This document shows, piece by piece, positions 24,035 to 35,467 of a stretch of DNA of 64,000 bases. Location of the stretch: NCBI GenBank assembly GCA_027625915.1, contig JANTQA010000021.1, positions 1,240,001 through 1,304,000 of the forward strand, given 5' to 3'. A program made the position numbers and the translations under genes. Positions within the stretch are counted from its first letter, which is position 1. Each line of letters starts with the position of its first letter. The notes below the pieces were generated by a model. It was not told where the DNA came from. It worked only from the letters and a program-made list of their open reading frames with translations, and did not search any database. This stretch comes from Anaeramoeba flamelloides. Taxonomy: Eukaryota > Metamonada > Anaeramoebidae.

Positions 24035-24368
24035 TTTATAATTTTATGACCTTTATCTCTTAGGATATAAAAGAATTTTTAAAAATTTCAAATTTTTTGC
24101 CATTTCAAACATTAACCTGATCTTTTCCTTAATTATAAGTAAAAGTGTTGATCAAAACCCAACTCTTTTTAATAAGGCTTTATTTTTTCAAAGGTTTTTA
24201 TTCGAAATTAACTAATACTGCCTTTATAACATTTATGGAGGGTCTCTTGGAAAACAGTCATTTTATTATTCGGATTTTGATCAGGTCAAAGTTTGATATT
24301 CCCAAAAATTTTAAATGTTTAAAACATTTTTTATATCCCGAGAGATAAAGATCTTAAAACTATAAACA
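24035..24368. mobile_element. foldback element K
   Basis: The inverted arms are about 105 bp. The left arm begins GTTTATAATTTTATGACCTT and the right arm ends AAGATCTTAAAACTATAAAC. Both carry the ATATCC.GAGATAAAG block and, further in, a TGATCAGGT block. The loop is about 120 bp and has no credible gene. One copy was seen. Confidence 0.65.
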
Positions 24369-26068
24369 TTTTTATTAGTACCCCTCTCAGTGGGTGTTTA
24401 TTTTTTGATAGACCGTAGTTTTCTTTGAATATTTTTTTTTACCTGCATCTTGTGATTGGAAAATGAAGCAATTTATTGATTACTTAGATATCTTACTTTT
24501 TTTATATACCATTTCTTTAAACTAATTATTGTTTCTAGAAGTTTAATCCCACTTTCTCATTTTTGGAAAAGTTCAAAATTTAAAGTCCGAGTACTGGTAT
24601 AAAAGCAAAAAAAAGTTTATTTTTTTTCAATCTCCTTTTTCAAAAAACCTATTAACAAAAATTTGTCTGAAATGTAAAAATAATTACTCCTCAAACTTAA
24701 TCAAATACATGATTCAAAACTATTACTTTTAAATATTTCCAAAAATTTGATTTAAAAAAAAAGACAAAATAAATATATTGATATTTTATCTTTTGTTCTA
24801 TTAATAGAGATTTAACACATGTTTGTATTATTATAAAATAAAAATTATTTTTCTCACAGAAGAAAGAAATCTTTTAATTAGTTAAGGGGGTGAACTACAA
24901 TACAATTCAAAAAGAAAACCACCGATTTTTGAAATATCCTCAGATAGGGGGTTGTTTTCAATAAAATTACAATATTATTTTAGAATTGAAAAAAAAAAAA
25001 CAATTTCTTTCTATTATAAAGATTTTTCAATTCATTTTTTACCTTTTAATCAATAAAAAATATGTCAAAAAACATCCAAATTGTTCAATTAAAAATTCTC
25101 CCTAAAATAATTATAAAAAATTAGATAATTATAATCTTTCTATGGGGTTTTTGCTGCTCCTATGTGGTAAGTACACCGATAGTTTCTATTTTAGTCATGA
25201 AAATGATAATATTATTTTATATATTAATTTTTAATTATTTTTCTTCTTCTATTTTTTTTTTTTTTTTTTGATGAATTTTCTTTATTGTGTCTTTTTCTAA
25301 ATAAATAAATAAATAAATAAAATAGATAATTCAACTCAAAACCTTGCGAAATAATTTACAATTAAATGGTTTCTAAAAAATAATTAATTACATAAACTTA
25401 ATTCTTTCTATGTGATTTAATAAACAGAAAGAAAAAAAAACGGATTAAATTTTTAGTTCTTAATTTTTTAAAATATTTCGAAAGAATGATAATCAATACA
25501 ATTTAATAATTATAATTATAAAGCAATTAAAAATTTTATAAAAAAATTTTTTTATTAAAAAAATATTATGAATAATATTCTTAGTTTTGAAAGAAATATT
25601 TGAAATTTCAAGAAAGGTTTTTTTTTTATTATTTATATGAAGGGATGTGGATTAACAAAATTTTTATTGTCTATTTGAAGAGATGTGAATTAACAAAATT
25701 ATTCTCATATTTGTCGAAAAGTTTAAATATCTATTTAGATTGTTTTTATATTAGTTATAATTTGGGCAAGACTACAACAGTAGGGTATTTTTTTATTTCA
25801 AAATTGTGAATACTAATAAAAATATCTTTTTTAAAAATATATATAACTGAAAGGCGAGATCTAGGTAAATGCTAATCAAAAAAAAAAAAAGAAATTAAAG
25901 GAGAATAGGAAAATAAGTCTATCCTTAATTAAAGGTTCTTTTTATTAACATATGTATTGAATGTACTTTTTTTTACTTATTATGTTAATTAGATCCAAAT
26001 TTTCAAAATCACCTCCATATTTTTCACCTAATTTATGTAATATCGTACATGGTTTAAGTTAATCAAAG
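24369..26068. other. gene-poor AT-rich spacer
   Basis: Mostly homopolymers and AT-rich sequence. The short frame at 25,142-25,234 (+) starts MGFLLLLCGKYTDSFYFSHE and carries an internal GTAAGT. It could be a signal-peptide exon but is too short to support. At 25,640-25,710 a GATGTG.ATTAACAAAAT block is tandemly doubled. Confidence 0.35.
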
Positions 26069-27298
26069 TAAACTCTATTTCATTAAAAAGGAACCAACTT
26101 TTTTTTCAAATATCAATTATTTTATATAATTGACAATTGAAGAACATATAAGAAATAAGTAGAATAATACAAACCTAAGGATAGGTGATATCCTGTCTGA
26201 AATAAAACTCAAAATCAATAATTTCTTTTAAAAAAGAAAAACACAAATTCTTAAATCAATTATTGAGAAAAAAAAAACAATTGTTCATTTTAATCTCCAA
26301 ATGACGATCCAAATAAAATTACAATCGAATGAAATATTATTTCTTGGTAATCATTTTTACTTTTTAAGTGGTATTAAAATAACATTTTATTATCAAGTGA
26401 CTATCGATCTTGCAATAATAAAAAAAAAATTTACAAATGAATTACATTATCAATAAAAAATCGAAAAAAAAAAAGTAAAATGAGAAAAAATGTAAAAAAA
26501 TGAAACGACCTCGATTAAAAATTTGTGGTTTATTTTTCATCTATTTGGAATTAATTTGTTATTTTTATAACGAAAAGAATTGTTGGGTATGTTTTTGGTC
26601 TTTAGTGGGTTAACCATTAAAGTATGAAGTTTTTTTAACCTCAAAATAAAGTTATTCTTAATTTTCAATTTTTAGTCTTTCTTCATTAGGTAATAATTCC
26701 CCTCATCTTGGAAATATTTCAAAACTAAAGTTATATTTAAAGAGGTGTGTTGTTCGAGTTGTTGTTGGGTGCGATCTTTGATATTTTTTTATTGTCTCAC
26801 TTTGAAAATTTCGTTACTTTGGATTTTTTTATTAGTCAAAAATTACTTGTGATTTTTAAAACGTTTTTAATTTGACAAATTAATTTAAAAATTGAAATAG
26901 AGTTAAATAAAATACTCAAAATTAATTCTTTAGAGATGAAATTGGATTAGTATATAAAAAAAAGAATTATTTCAGATATCTAAGATTGCTTTTATTGGAT
27001 TGTTTTTGAGATAGTAGAATGGGATTATTTTTACAATAAAACATCTTTATTTAATATTTTGAAGAACTAATAGATCAAAAAATTTTCTTCTTATAATTCG
27101 AGTAGTATTTGAAATAAAAAAATCAAATATAGAATTTTATCAATATTTTTTTATTATTAAAGGTTTTCACAAAAACTCTCGAGGTCGATCCAATTATTTC
27201 AAACAATAAAATTTTCTTCTTATATCCATCCAAACCCTTTAAACAGGTGTGACTTACATATTACTGTAACTGGACACCTTTGACTAGAAAATGGTTTA
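26069..27298. mobile_element. MITE family B, copy 2, carrying a nested element
   Basis: The ends TAAACTCTATTTCATTAAAA and, in reverse complement, TAAACCATTTTCTAGTCAAA match copy 1 at 2562-3268. So do the flanks of the interior (AAATATCAATTATTTTATAT; CCAAACCCTTTAAACA). The excess length is explained by element M at 26,506-27,187. Confidence 0.75.
26506..27187. mobile_element. element M, CGACCTCGA inverted ends, nested in MITE B2
   Basis: The left end is CGACCTCGATTAAAAATTTG. The right end reverse complemented is CGACCTCGAGAGTTTTTGTG. The 682 bp insert is absent from B copy 1. No transposase frame is evident. Confidence 0.6.
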
Positions 27299-28626
27299 TA
27301 ATTATTTTTATAATATTCATCTAGATAATAATTCCAGTACAAGGATGTTGAATTTTTGAAAATACCAAATTTCCACTGATATCTCACTTTTCCAATGTTT
27401 TTCACATCGAATTGAAAATATACCTTTGGCTAAGTTTCTTCTATACTTTTTAATTAGTAAAAAAATTTTTTCAAAGCAAATATTATTCTTTTTTAGAGAA
27501 AAAAAAATGGGACACATAATAATAAATCCAAAAATTTTGGAGTTTTAAGAAATTTAATAAATTTTAAAAAAATCAAATAAAAAGATCAATTTTTTTAGAT
27601 GTTCAAGGATTCGATATTGTATTTATTTTTCTTATATTTTTAAAATAAGATTAAACTTTGAAGGGTATTTGTTTAATACAAATTATTAGAAAATATCAAA
27701 AGTGTGATTTCTTAAAAAAATTAATCTTTTACAAATTTATCCCTTTTTTCTCCTTCATAAAAATCAAAAAAAGGGGATGAGGATATTTTTATTAATAATA
27801 AATTAGAAAAAATGAATTCTTATAAAAATAAGAACTTTTTTTTCTAAAGTTGTATAAGATGTTTCTTAAGGTAATTTTGCTTTTCTCCTTGTATAAATAA
27901 TTCCTTTACTTCATTTTGGAAAAAAAAAATAAATAGTTGGAAATGTGATTTTAGAACTTTTTTTCACATACTATCGATATCCCTAAGGACAAAATAATCA
28001 AAATAAAAAAGAAAAAAATAATAATATAAAAAAAAAGATTGTTGATAATAACATCCAATATTGAGTTGTTCCACTCGAGCAGAAATCTAAAAAAACTATT
28101 AAATACTTGTACTCAAAGAATTGTTCCTTCCAAATCGATTTTTTTTTTTTATACCTTATTTGGCTAATTAGAGTTTACATTGAACGTTATACATACTTTT
28201 TTTTACTTACACAGAAATTAAGTAAGTCCTGAACATCCCCAAATTAAAAAAAATAATGTATAAAATAATGAACAACAGCTCCCAAATAATATAAAGGAAA
28301 AATATCTAAAAAAAAATCATAAGGTGAAAGGAAACAGCAAAAAATTCAATTCAAAAAAAAAAGTTACATAAGCATTCCCAATTTCAAAAAATATCAAACT
28401 TAAAAAAAGTCAATGATTTCTTGTTTTTTTTTTTCAAAGAGCTAAATTTCTTCAATTTAAAACAAATCCTTATTCTTAAGAAAAAGCTGGTACGTTCAGG
28501 TTAAAAAAGTACATTTAGGTTTTTAATTGAAAAACTTTATAGAAACTGAAGTTGAAAATTAAGATCAATTAAACAAAGAAAATTGAGAATATATAAAGAA
28601 AAAATAAAAGACTCTACATAATAAAA
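27299..28626. other. gene-free AT-rich spacer
   Basis: I see nothing supported on either strand. Confidence 0.35.
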
Positions 28627-28915
28627 TTTTTTTTATTACTATCTTTTGTCATGGGTTTTTCTTTGATTAATCAATTATTAAAAATTTTTGAAAAAATTTG
28701 ATTATTTTAGAGATCTCCAAAATTTTTCACACAATTTCAATAATCAAGAAATTTAAATTGTGTTTGTTGATTTAATCTATAATAATATAAGGGATTATTC
28801 AATAAAGTTAATATATTTCTTTTGTCGAGTGATCTTAGTTACCATTTTCAGGTTCTCTTAATATTCACAATTAAAAACTGTGTTGGGCTTTTTTTCCTTT
28901 TTTTCACTTTTTTTA
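28627..28915. repeat. family D repeat, copy 2 (partial)
   Basis: It is homologous to 6855-7130. It shares ATGGGTTTTTCTTTGATTAA, GATCTCCAAAA and the end CAATTAAAAACTGTGTTGGG. The left inverted arm is not obvious, so the copy looks truncated. Confidence 0.55.
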
Positions 28916-28957
28916 CCAAATACTAATGTTTCTTTCCCAAGAAAAAGAAAAAGAAAA

Positions 28958-29190
28958 CTATTTTTGAAGACCCGTTTCCAGATGCCTCGTTTGATCTGAA
29001 GAAAAACAATTGTTGTGATTTGAATACCAATTTTTTTTTTCACAAAACGCTTTGAGAGTTCTGTTTTTGTGTTTGTTACATTTGTGATACAATTTTTTCT
29101 CGTCAATAAAAGAATTTTGAGGTGTACAAATTATTGTTTTGCTTGAAAACAAATTAGAAATTTTGTTGACTAAGCTTGGGACAATCAAAA
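28958..29190 (-). pseudogene. B-box zinc-finger-like fragment
   Basis: The minus strand reads CNKHKNRTLKAFCEKKNWYS followed by NHNNCFSSDQTRH. The spacing C-x2-H-x8-C and the final C-x7-H follow a B-box as found in TRIM-like proteins, but two of the expected zinc ligands are Lys and His. The frame ends soon after (TAG). No RING or coiled coil was found next to it. It is either a relic or one exon of an unrecognised gene. Confidence 0.35.
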
Positions 29191-29647
29191 AAGGGAAAAT
29201 ATAGAAAGTTAAAAATTTAACTCAAAATTTTCAAAAAATGTAAATTTTTGAGAATGTGTGGATAAAGGTACTAAAATTCTATAAACTCAACTTATCCACC
29301 AATTTTGAGATTAACGCACTTTTTAAGATCTATTGATAATCTCTTTAAGGACTGTTTTCAAATGTAACAATTCAAAAAAATACTTTTGAAATGGAAGTGT
29401 CAATGAAAGAAAATTGTCTTGACTCACAGACAAACTTTACTCAATATCAATTTAATTTGGAAATTCGAATTTTTACTTGAATTTTCCAAAAAGAACTTTG
29501 TTTAAAGGGAAAAAAATCGATCTTCTTGAAGAGAGAAAAGGAGAAACACTTATTCCTCAAATTTCTTTTGGGAATATTTTCGTTTGGTTTTAATTTAATT
29601 TATTTTTTCAATTCTTTTCATTTTTTTAAAATACCTTTTCAAAAAAA

Positions 29648-30943
29648 ATGTCAGCTTTATCTTTACCAAAATATCTTTTCACAAAAACCAAATACACAAA
29701 CAAAAACAAAAAGTATTTGAGTCATTCTGCTGGGGAATATTTACAAATTCTGAACCCACCTAACAAATCAGGGTGGATCTTTGCTCGAAACTACAAAAAT
29801 ATGGATGGGTTTGTTTCACTTGAAAATGTGGTGTCTCAAGAGATGGATTATTATGTAACAGCGAAGGCGAGGTATCTTGCTAAAACAGATCGACAACTGA
29901 CCTTTGCAAAGGGCCAAAGGATCGAAGTCTTGGCGCTTGATAACAAGTTTTTTTATCGTGGTCGGATTGGGAAAGAAATTGGTGTCTTTCCAAAATCGGT
30001 TGTTTCGGCTCTTGAAGTTGTCCCCATAAAAAGCAAGCACAAACACAAGCACAAGCACAAGCACAAGCACAGGCACAAACACCAACAAGCACAAAAGCTA
30101 CAACAACAAATACAAATAAAAATCTTTTTGATCCAAGCAATTGCAAATTGGGAATCGCAAGACGAGAAACAACTCTCTTTTTCGATTGGCGACATTTGCC
30201 AGGTGGTTGAACAAAACAAAAACGGCTGGTGGAAAGTGAACTTAAATGGGGAAATTGGCTTAATTCCTTCCAACTATTTTAAACAAGTACCACCCCAAAT
30301 GATCAATCGTGCCTTTTATCCTTTAGTCAAAGGCGAATTGTTAAAAACCGGCTTTAAAAGCGGAGACATTGATCAAACTACAATGGAATTAAACCTTTTC
30401 AATTTGTACCCAATGGAAAAAACCCAAATGTTTAATCTTATTTACCAACGTTTATTTCAAAAACAGCAGATGCAAACACAAAGCCAACAAAGCACTTATC
30501 CACAATTAAACATACAACCACAACAACCACAACAACAACAACAACAACAACAACAAAAAGAAGAAAAATATTTAGAAAAACAGAAACACTTCCAACAACA
30601 AGAACAATTAGAAAAGCAGCAACAACAACAAGAAGAAAAACAATTAGAAAAGCAACAGCAACAGCAACAACAACAACAGCAGCAACAACAGTTCCAACAA
30701 CAAGGGCCATTAGAAATGGAACAACAAACCCAACAGCAACAAGGACAAATTGATAATACGAAAGAAAATGAAGAAAATGTTGTTTGTAAAATTTGTATGG
30801 ACGCAAAAGTAACCACTCTTTTTCTTCCCTGCAAACATTTGTGTTGTTGTAAAGAATGTGCTGAACAGATACATAAAAGAAATGGCATTTGTCCAATGTG
30901 CCGAATGCCAATTAACGCAATAATGGAAGTTTTTATTCTTTAA
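29648..30943 (+). CDS. triple SH3, poly-Gln, C-terminal RING protein (putative E3 ubiquitin ligase), 431 aa
   Basis: Three SH3-like folds come first: residues about 8-62 (SAGEYLQIL...GWIFAR...GFVSLENV), about 68-122 (AKARYLAKTDRQLTFAKGQR...GVFPKSVV) and about 160-213 (AIANWESQDEKQLSFSIGD...NGWWKV...GLIPSNYF). The first lacks a clear ALYDY motif. A His-Lys repeat (about 130-145) separates the second and third. A Gln-rich tract (about 275-370) follows. The RING at 380-418 is of the XIAP type, with C380, C383, C395, H397, C401, C404, C415 and C418 all present, and the chain ends IMEVFIL just after it. In the family, such a RING recruits E2 enzymes and dimerises through this C-terminal tail, while SH3 domains bind proline-rich partners. 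Substrates are unknown. It is an intronless frame with ATG in an A-rich context and TAA at the end. Confidence 0.85.
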   Translation: MSALSLPKYLFTKTKYTNKNKKYLSHSAGEYLQILNPPNKSGWIFARNYKNMDGFVSLENVVSQEMDYYVTAKARYLAKTDRQLTFAKGQRIEVLALDNKFFYRGRIGKEIGVFPKSVVSALEVVPIKSKHKHKHKHKHKHRHKHQQAQKLQQQIQIKIFLIQAIANWESQDEKQLSFSIGDICQVVEQNKNGWWKVNLNGEIGLIPSNYFKQVPPQMINRAFYPLVKGELLKTGFKSGDIDQTTMELNLFNLYPMEKTQMFNLIYQRLFQKQQMQTQSQQSTYPQLNIQPQQPQQQQQQQQQKEEKYLEKQKHFQQQEQLEKQQQQQEEKQLEKQQQQQQQQQQQQQFQQQGPLEMEQQTQQQQGQIDNTKENEENVVCKICMDAKVTTLFLPCKHLCCCKECAEQIHKRNGICPMCRMPINAIMEVFIL

Positions 30944-32530
30944 TTCTAATAATTCATTTTTAATTACAAACCTTTCAAAATCTTTTTACTAAAGTCAAAA
31001 CTCAAAATTTTCCGAATTCGTCAATCAAACCAAACTGTTACATTGAAATTGGTTACCATTTTTTCTGTATAATTTTTTAAAAAACTTTTTGGTTTTCACT
31101 TTTTCTAAATGACTATATTTAATTCAATTTTATAATTTATTAAAAATATTTATTCTTAATTCATTTTGCATTTTTTTTCTTTATGACAAAAACTTTCTTG
31201 ATCATATCGAAAAGAATAATTTTTAATTACAATTTTTATTATTGATTTGAAAAATAAAATTAAGTTTCTTTTATTTTAATAAAGTTTTAGATTTTTGATT
31301 CCGTTTTACTATAAGCTATTTCCAAGAAAGTGGGGCAAATTTATTTGAAAATATCTCTATTAAACTCAATCTTTACAAAAGTATTTAAATATACAAAATC
31401 ATTAAAAATCATTTATTTATTCTTGATAATAATTCAATTTGTTTATTAGTATAGTATTACATAAATAAAAGATATTATATTTTAGATCTCGGGTTTTATA
31501 TTAGATTTTTTAGGTGTTAAAATTGGTGTTTATTATTTTAACTTTGATCGAAAAAATCGTTTTCATAACTTGTTTAATCTCAATAAATTTTCTTAAAGAA
31601 TTGAAAACATATAACTACATTTTATAGTTTAAAAAATCATTTGTACTGTTTCTATATTTTCAGTTTTTTATTGAAATTGGTCAAACATTGTTTTCATAAA
31701 AAAAGTGCTTTTTTTTTTTTATTCTTGAGAAATATTTCAACATACATATTTTAAAATAAATACACCAAGTCATTGATTCTGTTGCTATTAAAATTAAACT
31801 TAATTTGTTATTACATTTTTATGAACACCTCCACTAACAAAGTGGATTTTTTATAAAATGTACTAAAAAATACCCTGTTTTTTTTGAAATACCTTATTGG
31901 ATCCAATTTTACCCATCATTGTTAATTGCAAAATAAAAAGATCAAAAATTTCATTTAAACCTACAAAAAATCAGATATTGGTAATTAAAATAAACCATCA
32001 AAACCCACAATTCTAAAAGTAAATTAGAATTTAAGTTACTTTTAATAATTAAAAATTTGAAATGTTACATGATTTAAAAAATCTTTTTTTTTTTTGAAAA
32101 CTGAATGAAATTTCTGCCCCATTTATTTTTCAATATTTAATATTATAACTTTACCATACTCTTGTTTTTCTACCACCAATTTATCAAATGAATTTCTAGA
32201 TTTCATACTTTTTTTCATTTTAAAGTTGTTAGATTTCCAAGAAATTAAACTAATCAAATTGAATTTTTGAAATGAAAAACCAACACCCTTTTAGTTTTTC
32301 AGAATTTACTAGATTACCTTTTCATAAAAAATTCAAAACAAGAGTTTTGAATTCTGGAAAACATTGCTACATGTTAGGATCTATAAAACTTTAACAGTTG
32401 ATCTGTTTTTTTTTTTCGTTTTAAATTATATGATTTCGATCTGAAAATATTTATAAATATTTTTCCCAAGTATTTATTAAATATAAATAGGAAAAAAATT
32501 ATACATTTTCCGAGTAATTTTAAATATATC
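30944..32530. other. gene-free AT-rich spacer
   Basis: This is 3' flank of the RING gene and AT-rich sequence. I see no supported gene. Confidence 0.4.
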
Positions 32531-33070
32531 CAAACTAAAATTCAAATTTTTTTACAAAGTTAAAATGTTCCAAACAATCACAATAATACAATTTCATTTA
32601 AATTGGAGATAATTTTGATTTTTGTAAAATATGAAAATCATTTTTTCATCTTTTAGTTATTGTTTTCATTTCATTTTTTTGAATTACGTAATTTTTATTG
32701 TTGTATCAAAATTTTTATCAACAATCGATATTAGGTTAAAGTTGAATTGTTTCAAATAGAAGAACTCAAATAAAATTAGTTGCTAATATCTAAACATTTG
32801 ATCTATCAATCTTCCTAATAGAATTTAAACATATTTGCTAATGTATTTTTTTGTTTTGCCCTCTGCAAAAAATTGAACATACCAGTAATTTATTAGTATT
32901 GATAATTATTTATTTATTGTTTTGTGAGTATTGTAATTTATAAAAAAGTGTTAACATTTCAATTTGTGAATGGTTCTAATTTGATATTTCTTTCTTGAGA
33001 TTAATTAAATAATTTTTTTTTTTTTTTCAAATCGAATTTTGGTGTGTTAAAAATTTTGAATTGGGGTTTA
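32531..33070. mobile_element. MITE family E, copy 2 (left arm of a palindrome)
   Basis: It runs from CAAACTAAAATTC to TTGAATTGGGGTTTA, about 540 bp, in the same orientation as copy 1. Copy 3 follows inverted after a 50 bp gap. Confidence 0.8.
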
Positions 33071-33120
33071 TTTATTATAAATTATCAATTGTAAAGAATA
33101 AAACAAATATTTTGAGATAA

Positions 33121-33656
33121 TAAACCCTAATTCAAAATTTTTAACACACTAAAATTCGATTTGTGAAAAAAAAAAACTTATTTAACCACTTCTCAAAGAT
33201 TTACCCAATTAGAACCATTCACCAATTGAAATGTTAACACCTTTTTATAAAATAAAATACTCACAAAGCAATAAATAAATAATTATCAATACTAATAAAT
33301 TACTGGTATGTTAAAAATTTTGGAGAGAGCAAAACAAAAAAATACATTAGTAAATTTGTTTAAATTCTATTAGGAATATTGATCGATCAAATGGTTAGAT
33401 ACTACCAACTAATTTTATTTGAGTTCTTCTATTTGGAACAACTAAACTTTAACCTAATATCAATGGTTGAAAAAAATTTTGATCCAACGAAGCAAATTAC
33501 GTAATTCAAACAATGGAATGAAAACAATAACTAAAAGATGAAAAAATGATTATCATATTTTACAAAAATCAAAATTATCTCAAATTTCAATGAAATTGTA
33601 TTATTGTGATTGTTTGGAACGTTTTAGCTGTGTGGAAAATTTTGAATTTTAGTTTA
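33121..33656. mobile_element. MITE family E, copy 3 (inverted; right arm of a palindrome)
   Basis: It begins TAAACCCTAATTCAAAATTT and ends TTTGAATTTTAGTTTA, the mirror image of copy 2. Together with copy 2 it makes a 1.1 kb inverted repeat. Confidence 0.8.
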
Positions 33657-34040
33657 GATGGAAATGAGTTTAGATTATAAAAAAATAATATTGATATTAA
33701 ATATTTTTAAGACTTTTTTGTATTCTGGTCTGAGCAAGATAAAATGAATTTTCTTTTTCTTTTTCTAATTATTTGAACCAAAAAGACCCACTTTAGGCCA
33801 TTTGATAGATTTTATTCAAAGAGGAAAATATTATATTAATATAAACATTTTTTTAAATAATTAAAAAATAATTAGACTTATAAGAAAAATTAGAAAATTA
33901 AAATGTTCACACTCATTGACTCTTATCCTTTTCAGAAACAAAGTAGTTAGTTGATATTTCACTTTTAAAGTTTTAATATCTCTGTGACACATAAAATTTA
34001 TTTTTTAATTGAGGTTTCTATAATAAAAAATTGACAAAAA

Positions 34041-34645
34041 TAAACTATATTTCAAAAATTGTGACTCACCTCAAATAATAAATCGAAAAAAAAAAATAAT
34101 AACTCTAGTATTCTCAAGAACAACCAATAATTAAATCTAAATCATAATTAATTTATATATTATTCTAAATATATAAAAACAAGATATTTTAAAAATTAAT
34201 AAAAAAAATAAAATCAAAGATCATAAAAAAAAAAGTTAGTCGCAATTTTTGAAATGAGCATTAGAACTTTGTCATTATTAAAATTTCATCGAAAAAAGTT
34301 GACAAGAAGATTTTGTCATGAATTATTAAATTTATCTTAAAAGACATTAAATAGTATTAATTTTCTTAATGAAAATTTCTCTTTGAGAGGATATTTTTTT
34401 TTCCACTTGATCTTTTTCTAAAGAAATACCAAAATAAAAAAAAAAAAATAAAAAAAAAAATAAAAAATATTGAAAACAAAAATTTGAAGAAAAGAAAAGA
34501 ATCTAAAAAATCAATTTGAAAATTACAAAAAATAATTCTGATCAAAAAAATTTGAAAATATTTTTTTGGTAAGAATACTGTATGATTATAACAAAACCAC
34601 CCCCGATAATATTTTAAGTGAGTCAAAATTTTTGAAAAATAGTTG
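34041..34645. mobile_element. MITE family A, copy 3
   Basis: The left end is TAAACTATATTTCAAAAATT and the right end closes TTTTTGAAAAATAGTTGA. It has the same interior order as copies 1 and 2 but is more diverged, so it is probably older. Confidence 0.75.
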
Positions 34646-34937
34646 AAATTTATTTTTTCTAACGAATTAAAAGAAATAAATCTGAAAAAATTAATTTTAA
34701 ACCAAATGGTTAAAAAATAGTTTCAAAATTAATAATCAAGTAATCTATAATTTAACACTGAAATTGTTGAAATGGAAAACAAGTATGAGGGGAAATAGAG
34801 TTTAAAGACACTTCTTTAATAACAATAATAAAAAATCAAATATATATTATTTTTTGAAAAGAGTTGTGTGCTCACAAGGGTTTTTTTTTGCTTTTTATTA
34901 AAAAAAAATCAGATGTTTCAAATTTCTTTACCTTTAG

Positions 34938-35042
34938 AAGAGCACAGGTAATGTGTATTGGATTGTGAGGAAGATTGGGATAACCGAGAACCACCCAGAT
35001 ATATTCTACTCGTTTATAACTCTCAAAAATTACAGATGTTAA
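34938..35042 (+). CDS. orphan terminal-exon candidate
   Basis: After a CTTTACCTTTAG acceptor, the plus strand reads KSTGNVYWIVRKIGITENHP then DIFYSFITLKNYRC and TAA. A second plus frame over the same DNA (CEEDWDNREPPRYILLVYNS) is also protein-like and runs on to 35,149. Only one can be right. No joining exon with matching phase was found upstream, so the gene is unknown. The patch is much less AT-rich than its surroundings. Confidence 0.3.
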   Translation, partial: KSTGNVYWIVRKIGITENHPDIFYSFITLKNYRC

Positions 35043-35274
35043 CAATAAAAATCGAAAATCTGCAGCAATTTCCGAAGGAAAATTTAATAAAAAAAAATAA
35101 AAAATTAAACATTTATTGTAACTTTATTGATTTTATTATTTTTTTTTAAATAATATAGAAATAACCAATACTTGATACCGGGAAAATAATTGAAATGAAT
35201 ATGAACAATCTAATTAGTATTTTTATTTTTTTTTTTATTAAATCCCCTATTAAAAAGAAAAAGTTTACTAAATC

Positions 35275-35467
35275 CAGTTTCAAATTTAAGGCACAAACTT
35301 TCAACGAACTTTAAAAGACCAAAAAAATCTCAAATTCGGGCACACAATTCAAATATCTAGAAAAATAATTTGTGTAAAATAAAATTCCAAAAAATGTACT
35401 TTAATTTGAGATTTTTTTGTGCCTTAAATTCTGTTGAAAGTATGGGACCTAAAAGTAGAACTAACTG
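35275..35467. mobile_element. foldback MITE family H, copy 1
   Basis: A 193 bp hairpin-forming element. The left arm is CAGTTTCAAATTTAAGGCAC; the right arm ends TAACTG before a TA. The inner parts AATCTCAAATT and AATTTGAGATTTTTTTGTGC pair. Two other copies lie near 48.7 and 49.7 kb. Confidence 0.7.

Noticed and set aside
30438-30911. Minus-strand Val/Cys-rich frames across the RING gene
   Set aside because: Mirror of the CAA/CAG poly-Gln repeat; no independent start or composition.
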